Source of the DNA: Colius striatus
Lineage: Eukaryota; Chordata; Aves; Coliiformes; Coliidae
Direction of reading: 5' to 3'
Length of the DNA: 64,000 nt
NCBI RefSeq assembly: GCF_028858725.1
Contig: NC_084763.1
Coordinates: 5,580,001-5,644,000 of the forward strand
Within the stretch, counting starts at the first letter, position 1. Each line of letters starts with the position of its first letter. Shown in pieces: positions 22,501 to 34,500 of the stretch. Under the pieces are notes generated by a model. It made no database searches. It saw only the letters and a program-made list of their open reading frames with translations, and was not told the origin of the DNA. The translations under genes and the position numbers were made by a program.

Positions 22501-25500
22501 TAACACAGTCAAATGTCAGCACGGCGTAACGGAACAACAAGCTCTACTTCACCTCCAGAGACGGTAATTATGATGCTTCAGGAATCCAGTTGCTTTAGAG
22601 ATTAGTGTGAGCGCTATAAAAGCTATTACAAGGGAGCACAGCCTAGCAATCATGATTCTCTCCATATTGTAGAGAGTTAAAAGACAATCTGGAGAAAGAG
22701 CTCAAATAACTGGACATGAAAAGATTGGTTATTTAGAGAAAACAAAGAGGACTTGAAGAGAAAACAAAACATGAATCAGCAACAATTATCCCTGGATGAT
22801 GAATAGAGAACAGAATAAAGCAATGCCAGTTTAAGATTGCAAGCTCAACCCAAAGCACATAGCTGCAATACAGTAAGTGCAATTTTCCCCACTGGTAATA
22901 TCCATCAGGCATCCCCTCAGATTGGAAACAGGCACACTGAAGATACAGAGCTGCATTAGCAAAAGCAAGACTCATTAATTTAATGAGTCAGAGATAGGAG
23001 AAGGCTGCTAAAAGTAGAGAATTCACCAACTCTAATGAGAGGAAACATATCAAAATTACATCTATTTTTTTTGTTTCCAAATCACAATTTCCATGGATGT
23101 ATTCCACCCCTAAATACCACTAAGAAAGTCCTGTACCAGCTTCATCCTCCATCAGTCAACAATGGGGTGTGTATCATACTGCTGTGGCTTTTTCCATCCT
23201 TTGGACACAACACAAAGAGAGTGAGAACCTGTTGCTGTAAATGAACAAAGTTTATGAAACAGAAACAAAATGATTAATTCCTAACCTAGTGATTTTACAT
23301 AAGAATGGCCATATCTTGAGTTGGCATAACTTGGTGAGGAAGTAATACTGAAGTTTATAATAAGAGAGACTACTGTTGCATCTACATACAGCAAAGCATT
23401 ATTTTCAACACAAACATCTGCTCCATGTGACTGTGTCTGCAACAAAATGTTTTATTCAAACCCACATTTTCAAAGTAGTAGGTGATTAATAATGAGGCTC
23501 CATATCTAGATGGAAAAGAAACTATACATAATTCAGTGTTTAACAAAACTTACAGAAACATCAGGTAATTTACCCATCAGGAAAATGAACTAAACCGTAG
23601 GTACATTCTTCCCCTGAATTAAATTCAAACTGAACCTTAGATTGTTGCTGGGTTGTGTTTTGTCTCTCAGTCATTCACGATTCTTTACCATATTAAGCTC
23701 TCCTAAAAAATTAAGGCATTTTGAAAAACTGTACAAAACATTATAACAGAAAGAGATTTCCCTGTAAGCACAAACACTGTTGTAAAAACACCTTTTCAAA
23801 CACTGAAGAAGAAAAGGCAGCACTAGTCAATCTGATGGCAGCAAGCTCCATCTTCTGGTAGAACAGAGCTTTTGCTGCTCACAACACAAGGCCAATTTCA
23901 CACAGCTCAGAGCTGTTTCAGATCAGCTTCAGTACTCAGAGCTTATGGGCCATTCTGCTAGGTGCAAACAGCAAACCAGATGTGTTGAGTACATGATCTT
24001 CTGGCTTGGGAAATCCTCAAAAGGCTATTTAATCTTTATTTTCAACCTGCTCACGCAGAGAAAGGTACAAAGTTACAGCAGATAAACTAGTGGCCTGCCC
24101 CACAAGATCAATGCAGCTGGAGAGAGATGTGCAAGGGGTAGCTATACTAAAACATCGTCTGGCAAATACAAGGTTATGCAAAAGTGAACTTTAAGCAAAA
24201 AAATCAGAAATCTTCAGTGTGACTTGATCCAGACTGGCACAAAGGTAATGTTTGAGTCCAACTCTGCAGCAAGCTCACCATTTTTGGGGGATGTTTTAAC
24301 CACAGTGGGAATCCTGGTTCCTGACTCTTTCCAAAGTGCAGTGGAATTTGGGCATCTCTTTAGTATAAGCTAGTGAGACAGTGGTGGAATTACAGTCAGG
24401 TTGTGGAGTCCTTAGAGCAACAGACGGTGTTTTAAAGCACTAGAAGTTTATGTATTGCTTAACAAGAATTAAAAAACCCCACAACTCTGCCTGCTTTGGA
24501 AGAAGATAATGAATGACAATTAAGAGGCACTTTTCCACCAGTGTGATGATTCTCACTTTTGCCAGTTTATGTCACCAACTCCACTCTTGGGAAAGGTGAA
24601 ATTCTTGGAAACTAGGCCATAAAAGCCCGTTAGGATCCACAGGACAAGATAACTGCTTCATGTACTCTCTGAATTTAGCAGAGCTCACCCCCTCTGGGTG
24701 ACTAAAGGGGAGAGCTCTGTACTGAAAACTCCTTGCTCCCAGAACAGGAAGAATACAGGGTATGCTGGAGCTGATGCCTGAGTTAACTACTACAACAACA
24801 GCTGTAAAATATAAGCACAATGCTCTCCTACATGTGTCCCAATGCCTTCAGAAAACACTGTTGAGACATCCTTTGGAAAACACTGATTCCAGGGATAACT
24901 GTGAATGGCCAAACCTCCAAGAATCGATACATCTATGCCAGGAGCATCACTTCTGTTATGTTTCTTAAACAATGGTCAATAAAATTATGTTCTTAATATC
25001 TGTATTTCCAAACTTTCCCCGTGTTTTGCCTTTGGGCAGGATTCTCTTAGCTTTCTTCTGGCTGAAGTTTCCTTCTCAGATGTGTATAATCATGCAGCAC
25101 AGATGTAAAAAGACTTACAAGTATTTAATGTGGCTTGACCATGAGTTTATGCAGGCAAGGTTCCCCACACTTTACCAGCACACATAGCAACTGTTGACAG
25201 GCTTTTCTTAAAGAAATAATTACTGTGAAATATTCATGTCATTTGAAAATAAGCTATATTTAAATATGCATCAATACCTTAACTCTAAGAATAACAACAA
25301 CATTTATTGCTTTTCTCTACAATGTACTTTCACTCAGAAGCACATACAGTAACCCTGCTAAAACAACTCAAACATAAAGACAGTCATGTGTTCATAACTT
25401 CAGGCATCAATTTGGAATGATTCCCATGTCATGGTTAAGGTCTAAACATCAAGTACAAGAGGGCTGGTGCTGCAATGCTATGCACACACCATGAAGCACA

Positions 25501-28500
25501 AGCTGAAGTTAAGTGTAGCCCTTCCAACTTCAAAACGAGACTATTCACAACATTTTGAAGTGCTTTGAGTAGCTTGTTTTTTTTGTTTAAGGTAAATCTG
25601 AAAGGCAATGAACTAAAACAAAACCAAAAACCCCCACAAATCCCACCCCAAAACCCCCTCTCCTCCCAAAACAGATTCTGCAGTTTTACAATATGCTACA
25701 GGATCGTTAACCTTTTCTTTAGTGAGAATGATTTCTGACTCTATGACTCAACAAGAAACAACTGATAGTCTGTTCTGAATTTCTGGCTCCAAGACACCTT
25801 TGGCACTACCAGGAACACTTGCTCTCCTGGGTCTGAATGTTGAAATGACTTCTCCTGGGCTCATCTCAAGCAGCACTCTGCACACCCACTAAATGGCTGT
25901 AAGAATAGGACCTCAAAGTACTCTACCAGAGAGTAGGGGTGGATGTCAGGAGGATGTCAGAACAGTGACAGGAGAAGGGGTAATGGACATAGGATGGAAC
26001 ACAAAAAGTTCCACTTAAAACCTAAGTTATTACTCCTTTGGTGCTGAGGTGAGGGAGCCCTGGCCCAGGCTGCCCAGGGAGGGTGTGGAGGCTTCTCGGC
26101 AGGTTTCCAAATCTGCCTCCACATGTTCCTGTGCCCCTTGATTGAGGGGAGCCTGCTTTAGCATCATCTCTAGAAGTCTCCTTCAACCCCCATCATTCTA
26201 TGATTCTATCTCCAGTGCAAAAATGGTGAGATACAAGCCCCAAAGCATAGGTGTCAAGGCAGACACCTACCCAAAAGACTAAGATCATAGAATCATAGAA
26301 TAGTAGGGTTGGAAGGGACCTTTAGAGATCATCCAGTCCAACCCCCCTGCAGAAGCAGATGACTTACACCTGCTGAAAAAATGCTGAGGAGGTTTTTTCA
26401 AGAGGAGCAATGGCTCCACAATGCTTAAATACAAAAATTCACAAGCTAAGCACACATCTCTGCTCTCAAAAGGCTTCAGTGGGCAGGCTATGGATCCCGA
26501 GAAGCACTGTCACCATTACCAAATGCCTACTCTGAAAACATCCACAACTCTCTTCTCCTTGTACTCCATCTGACAAATTGCTTCAACAAAAAGCAGAGAA
26601 AGCAGCTGCTTTTCAATAATGACGTGGTGGCTCATGGATATTCCCAAACCCTCAGCAGCTGGGCAATTAAAAGCTCCCAGTGCATCTGTTCATTCTATAC
26701 AAAGCTGTTCATTTTGACCAATTTCTCTATTTCTTTAATGTACTAAAATTACACAGGAAAGATGAAAAAAGATTTTAGGGCAAATTCATAGATTTTAGCT
26801 ACTTTACCAATTTAAAAACTAGGGAATATGCTTAAAACCCTTGCCTGAGATAACCAGAGCTTTGGCAGGCAATGGAGGGAAATGCTAGCCTTTCTTGCCA
26901 GTTTGTAATCACAGCACAGGTCTACAGCTACTTTTCTATTCCAAAGAAAGAACTCTTCCAAACCATTACCCACAGAAGTTTTACTAATCTTCTTTAAAGA
27001 AATGCAAAGAACTAAGTTGTATCTATATCTTGTCTACATAAAATCCCTGACAAGAGTTTCCAAATTTAGCACTTGTTCCTGTGTTGAATGTTCTTACAAT
27101 TAGTGTAAACCAAACAGCTTTTTTGCACAACTGAGTACATTAAGAACTGTCTGTTCCCTTCCTCACATATTTTCTTGCTTTTTTTTACACTGCAGACCCT
27201 AAAAAGTGCCAGTCTGTCTTTGATTATTTCACTCTATGCTTTTCTTGATGCTGTTATTCAGACTCTTCAAGATGACAGAAACTTGGACAACACATAAGAA
27301 TGTACAAAACGCTCACAGAGGCATTACTTATTTCTAATTTACATTAAAAAACATAATCATTATTCCTGAGTAATAGATCTCATAGAATAAAGGTCTTTTT
27401 TGCCAATAAAAGAGAAGCTGAATGGCTTCACTGTTTAAGCACTGGAAGAGGCTGCCCAGGAAATAGTGGAGTCACCATCCCTGTATTTAAAAGCTGTGTG
27501 GACGTGGTGCTTGGGGACCTGGGTTTAGTGACAAGCTTGGCACTGAGAGGTTTGTGGTTGGACTTGATGATCTTAAGGGTCTTCTCCAGCCTTAATCATT
27601 CTATGATTCTAAGTTTAATCTTAACACAACTGACTGTAAAAAGCAGCCTGTATTCAACAGCTGAAAGCACTGAATTGCTGCTTCGGTGAGAGCTGAGGAT
27701 ACTCTGCACTTCACGAATGTAACATAAATATTGTTGTCTAGCCCTGAGACAATCTAATCTTCCATAGACCAGCCAAATAATAAATTATGATTTACTCCAG
27801 AAAAAAGAGGAAATGTCTTAGTTTAAAGTAGCTATTTTAAACCAAGAAGGCTGAAAAAACAGTTCTGGTACTTCTGATTTTCGACTACATAGAATTCTTC
27901 ACCAGTGACAAATCTTAATGAAGACTAGTGCTCCTAGACAGCTTATTAAGACAAAACCAAAAAGTCACCACACAAACTCTAAACACATGTGTAGCCTGAG
28001 AATTTGTAACCTCATGCAGTAATAGACTGTAAATGTCAGCTCAGAGTACCCAATGACTCCTGCAGCACTGCGTCACATAGAAACGTTTAAGCCTTAATAT
28101 GCTATAAATAAGATAGAATTTAATAGTGTGGTGAAGAGGGAATGAGGGAAACGTCATCATTCTCTGCATAAAAACATCCTCTTAATGCTTTTCTCAAAAG
28201 GAGTTTTAAAATAGGTAACTATCTGAGGTAACTGAATTAAACTTGAATTTCTTTGCTTGATTTTTCAAGGCACTTCTGTTTGTTTCAGCAAAGGCCACTT
28301 TTCAAAGGCCACACAAACCTTCTGTCATCATTTTGTCTTTTGGTTTCTTCCCAAAGCACAAAAATCTAAAGCATGGCATCACCTTTTATGAACAGTCAGA
28401 AGAATATCTGCTCAACAGGCATACAAAATATATATCATCTACACATTATATACACTAAAAAGCGTGCACTAAATACACACACAGGTTGCATATGTGCCAC

Positions 28501-31500
28501 ATGAAGGTTTCCTTTTAGCAGCCTTCTCTTATCAAAACAGAGTAAAATATTGACCACAGAAGCTGTTACTGGGAAAAACAAAAAGTCAAATTAAAAGACT
28601 ATTAAAGGAAGGACTTTTGAGACAATGTTAGAATGGTTATGTTCTAACTGCTGCACCCGTTAACGTGCAGATGCTACACACAAAGCAATACTATGGATGC
28701 TGTTCTGGAGAGATGTGAGAATGGCCCAGTAATCAAAATCCTGTAAAGATGTCAGTTTTACTGGACTTAATGAGTTTCCCTCACCAGACCCCTCATCATC
28801 GTCAGTCGCGGCCTCCTGCATCTCCTCTGTGAAAGCCTGAGATTGGCGGGGGTTATTCTTGTTGTCTGAAACAGTCACTTGTGCTTGTGACCTCTCACCT
28901 GAGGTCTCTGTGTGCTGAACTGGCGTCGAGGTAGTTAGGCCCTTGTAAGAAATGTCACCTGTCTCATCTTCCTCATAGTCATTAAGGCAGTACACTTCAT
29001 CCAGGTCCAGGTCCAGGGTCCTGAAGCCCTTGGTGACAACCCCGGGCCTCGGGTCCAGGATGCCACCCAGGTGAGGCTGAGCCAGCTGCTGCCAGTGGTG
29101 CAAGGTGGCAGAACCTTGAAAAGGAACAGAAAGACAACCAAAATAAATCTATAATCAACCCAGAACATAAAAGGCAGAAAATCTCACTCTGTTTATCCAG
29201 AAGACCAAAGGTTTAGAGGCTCCAAACCTTTAACATTTCTGGATTGAATATTGCCAGGCTTTAATATTTCTAGAAAGGCACAACACAAAGCAAAACTGCC
29301 TCGTCTTCACTTCCACATTAATGTGAAATAAACTGATCCCATCAGCCCTTACATAGGCAAAGTCTGGTGGTAAGTTGTGGCATCCCCTCCCCACTGATAC
29401 TGTCATCCCTCTAAATTCATAGGATTAAGCAGCAACAGCAAGAATTCATGTTTACCAGTTGATCTGAGCACCATCGCAGAAAGCTCTAAGAGGAGCACAC
29501 ACCATGTATCCACACATTAAGCTACCACTAAGAACAGTCCTGAACACATGCCAGAATTTACTACTGGTGGCTAAGGGAAGCACATTGGTCACATAGATTG
29601 CACATCAATTTCAGCTTTCTACCATAGAAAGCCAGGTTTATTTCAGGCACATATAAGCAGATAATACCTCTGGTGTATACATCAAGTCTAAATACTTATA
29701 TGGCTCCTATCTGAGCCCCTATGCTACAGGAACTCATCTACTAGGTAACTAAATGCTACTGTACCTGTAGCTTTGTCATTGGCAGAAAAACGTTTTGAGT
29801 GGGGAAAGAGGTACATTTTACAGAGGAAAAGCATTCAATAGGAGTCAGAAACAGCAACGTATCAGGTTAAAGTGATAATGTATATTGACACAGGCCCACT
29901 GAAATCAGGGGAGTATTTATCTCAATCTTCAAAGTGGTTAAACGAGGGCCTGTATTTTCCTATCTGCCCACCAATCATTACTGTGTTGTAATGTGACTTA
30001 AACCTATACTTTCCAGGTCCTATGACACAAACAAAACATCTTTATTTTCCTCTCTGCCAGCTCAAATCAGAAGGGTTTTTGTTGTGTTCTTCTTTGGGGA
30101 AAAGCAACACAAACAATATTGACTCATTTAACAAGCTGGTATACAAATGACTCATCAGTAAGCAAAGACCAATAATGCACAATTCATTGCATGGTATTTG
30201 TACAAATCTAAACCACTGTGACAACTAGGGAAAGGATGCCTCATAGATATTATTTTTCACCTGAGAAAAATCCCATGAAACAAGAAAAACTCTCATTTCA
30301 CAATGAGGATATTGCATTACAGGAAGCTTCTTGGAAACAGGAAGCAAACAGGGAAAAAGTCTTCAGATGACTGGGATTGCTGAGTAGCATTTCAATTAAG
30401 TCTCACTTCCTAAAATCTGTAATTTTTAGCTCAGCATAACTGCATCTGCTAGATCACTTTGCATAATGATCCTTTCTTTTTTTCTTTTACTTGAAACTAA
30501 GCTTTGAGGGACTAAAGAGTAAGATTGGCATCCTTGAGGCTCAAGAAGTAGAAACCATTACAATCTCAAAACAAGCAACTGTAGGCAAGAGACATCCCTA
30601 TAACTTGTATTTGTTTCTGAACTGTCACAAAGGTCAAGTTTTTGCTTCTATATAAAAAAACCCAAATTCCAGAATGTGGAGAAGTGCATCAAGTAAGGAG
30701 CAGAGCTTTGCTGCACGATACTATTCTCAAAGATTAAAGAGCAACAAAAATCAGCCTTTCTGTGCTGTGTGCAATTATAAAATCCTGTTGCTAATTCACC
30801 TCTACACATCATCTTCTGAAGCTGTAATCTTTTTTACCTTAGAGTTCACCAAAGCATGCTCAGTAAAAACTCTGTAGAGTACAAGCATTTAATTGATAAT
30901 TTATTGTATCTTCCCTATGGAAATATATTTAATATATTAATACTTGCATTTTGAGCTTTAACATTCCTATTGACAACACATGTTATGAGTTTCTTTTGGA
31001 AAATGGAAATCAAAGTGGTCTAAACTTCATCACAGAAAGGAGGATATCCCAGTTTAATCTTGATCTCATAAAATCTGTGTAAGGCAGCTTGTAAGTTTGC
31101 CATACAGAAACATGACACAAATGCAGAAAGTAATGCAACAGTTGTAAACTCCCTTATGATTACTAAAAAATCAAAAGCCAAATGAGGAGGGAAATACAAC
31201 ACCTCGGTCTACACTCAGTCCCAGGCTCCTAGTTTTGTAAATTATGTTATCAGAAGAAGCTGGGATTTAGTGTGCAGCAGTGGACTGCTAAGCTGAAGCA
31301 AGAAGAAATCTAAGAGCAAAATTAAGGATATGAAGAGAGTAAAAGAGATTTGGTTTTCTATGCCTGACATCTGCATGATTGCATGTATGCTACAGGGGAT
31401 CAGAGAAGGCTTAGAAAATCATGATGTGTTGCTGCAACAATTGCATCAAAGTGCGTGAAGACATGGCATGAGCCTCAGATGCACAGTTCAAAACCAAATC

Positions 31501-34500
31501 AAACAAAAGAACCCATTAGAATGTAACTACATACAGCAAGTCACAGCAAGCAAGTCTCTTTGACTAAAGAAAGCAGTGTGGGGGGTTAAAGGTACAAAAG
31601 AAGAAAACCCATTTTTAGTGCTTCTGTCACCCTATTTATTTTACTGTGGGTTTTAAACACTTGCTTTAAAAGGAGTGTGAAGCCATTAATCTGAAATTCA
31701 TTAGAGAACTGACTTCTATTCCTTCCATTTTACATCATGAGCACCCTTAGGAAAACAGTGATAAAAAACCAAAGGCACAAGCACCAACCACTGTGCAGGT
31801 ACAGCAGACTGTTTTGTCCTAGTAGTCTGAAAGTGTTCATAAAGTTGACAGAAAACTTTTAAACCTCATGAAAAATACTTGAGAAAGAAACTAAGCTGAA
31901 GTGAAGAACAGAATCATCAACACAGATGTAATAAAAGATAACAACCACTAAACTTCCAAAACAGGCTGACACAAACACACCACAAGAGAGACCTAAAACC
32001 AAACATGCAAAGTACTTTAAAAGGTGCAATGATTGAGGGAAAAAAACTAATGATCTAGTGAGGATAATGAACAAAACCAGGAAAAAAAACCCGAGACAGA
32101 CAGAAAGATAAGGACTTTAAGAGTTTATTGGAAGAAAAAAAGCAGATATCATGGGATGGTGACATTAATCTATTACAGTGGTAGCAAACAGTAACTGAAA
32201 CAAAGCTGGAACATCCCCTTCCTCATGTGGTACAAGGATTTGCATGGCTATTTAAAAGCAGTCATGAAAACAAAGCTACTGAAGTTGCTGAACAGTATGG
32301 GCTTGTGTGCTATGGCTGTAGGCTCATATGAATAGGCAGATACAACACGTCGTTTCAGCACACAAGAAGGGTTATGTTTGCTTCTGAATATGTTATGCTA
32401 AATGCTCCTTATGGACGAAAGAAATTTGTTCTGAAAGGTGAAAATAATCAACTTCTGCAATTAAAACAGACATAGACAATATAGTGTAACACATGAGTTC
32501 TGATAAAGGAAAAAGATAGAGAGAAACCAAAGCTGAATTGTGCAAGCAGTATACCTACAAAGTACTACAGAAAACAGCTTCATTTTGTTTCAAATCTGAA
32601 GCAATCTACCCAAAATCAAGGCAGACTATACTATATGTACTCTGTCAGCTTTGTTAGAGACTACAGAAATGCACTTTGAAATAAAGCTCTAGCCCTGACT
32701 ACCATTTACCTTGTATCTTGCCTCTTTCTGAGACACGATATGGGGAAAATTTGACTTAAAAAGCCAAACCCAACATATTTCAGACACGAAATCCAAAGCC
32801 ATAGAGATTCACGTGTGGCCATTCAACCAATTCCAAGTCCAGATGCCATTTTTAATCACAAAAATAGTCTCATTACAACAATTGGATGATTTGAAGTATG
32901 GAAAGGTCTTTCACAGAATGGCAGGGGTTGGAAGGGACCTTTAGAGATCATCCAGTCCAACCCCCCTGCAGAAGCAGGGTCACCTAGATCAGGTCACATA
33001 GGAACGTGTCCAGGTGGGTCTTGAAGACCTCCAAGGAAGGAGCCTCCACAACCCCCCTGGGCAGCCTGTGTCACTGCTCTGTTTCCAAACAATTATTTCC
33101 AGAATGGAGTTTTGATGAACTAATACTCCTGCTGCTTAGATTACAGATACTCAGCTACCTCCCTCTAAGTAAGAAACAGCAACACTGAGCTACGGGTCAG
33201 ATGTAAAGCTGCACTTCTGACACATGTGCCCTGTAGCATTTATTGTACTGTCCTGCCTGGAATTGCTTCCTAACACTTTTAAGGCTTGTGGGAAAATGTA
33301 GCAGTTAGAATATTTCAAACCAACAACGTGGATTACTGTCTCTAAAGTAAAAAGAATACGTATTGCAAAGATTTCCTGCTTTCTGGTGATGGATAAGAGA
33401 CCACAAAGAGTCACTAAGAAGAACAGATAAAGGCCGAGGCCCCTTGTTATCACCTTCTAGTGGTTTCACAATCTGAAGCTTTTCTGGCAGGTAGGAGCGA
33501 CTGCTGATAGACATTCCTGAATATCCAGTGAATTCTGAAAACCTGGAGTGAGTTCCCAGTGACATGATGCTCTCTGTGGGGGTAACAGAACCACTGTGGA
33601 GTTCACCCTTCTCAGCGAGTTCCCGCAGCTTCCTCTCTTGCTCTTCTTCAAAGAACCTCCGCTCTGAAAGGTAATTCTCCCGCCTGAGGGACAGCCGACG
33701 AAGGGCAGTCTCTAGGTCACTGGAGCCTGGAGTCCCTGGAGTTCCAGGCTTCTTCATCCTGTCTTCATTTCTAAAATATGACAGAGGATGCACACAAACA
33801 CACATGGGGGGAAAAAACAGAGGAGGAGAGGAAGAAGAAAAATCCTTAGAGATGCTTAAAACTTCCACACGACAGTTTTGAGACATTCACCAATAACTTT
33901 AAACTACTATGTCTGGGAGCAAAGGCAAACACCAACATTTTCTCTTCCATACTAAAACAGGTTTGAATTCTAGCCCCTGCCTGGAAACTCCTGGTTGCAA
34001 AACCTACACTTTCCTTCAGAGCTTCCCCCTACAATGAGATGAGAGATGTCTCGTCACTTGCTGCGCGTCTCCTACAGTTACACAAACTCATGTAAGCAGG
34101 ACACATCTTATAGGGCCAATGCTACAAGAACACCAAGAGATGAGAGCCTATTATGCTAGAAAAGCAAAGTACTGATTGGTTTAATTTACAAGTTTTCACA
34201 TTAGGTACCCTAAACACACACCATTTGTTTATTTACTTAGGATCAGAAGAGTTAGCTGTAGCTGCAACACAGATCAGAACTCTCTTGCATTAATGTAAAA
34301 TGGTAGAAATATAGTTACTTTTAAGTGTTGAGCCACAACTGCAATGACAAAGGGTGGTTTTACATCATCTGGTGCTGCAGAATAGGTGTGAGATGCAGAC
34401 ACTGACACACAGTCCTTTCAAAAAGCATTTGTTTTTAAATAAACCTTAATGTTGAAGAACTAAAAGCACAAAACAGCAACTTTTGAAGATGTACAGCACT

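Larger units (their letters stand above)
21092..28898 (-). other. TRAK1: TRAK1 intron 13 and terminal region of the short C-terminal isoform
   Basis: The phase-1 intron has a GTGAGA donor directly inside an open reading frame. That frame runs on to a stop at 28660-28662, so the first part of the intron is also the candidate alternative terminal exon. The remainder holds CR1 fragments at 25920-26209 (+), 26284-26365 (-) and 27405-27610 (+), and a C-rich stretch at 25631-25667. ATTAAA on the - strand at 28119-28124 is a possible poly(A) signal for the short form. Confidence 0.7.

Noticed and set aside
23035-25400. Search for extra TRAK1 exons between exon 14 and the alternative terminal exon
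   Set aside because: Exon 13 and exon 14 join in phase without any missing family residues, and the short open frames here have no TRAK-like content.
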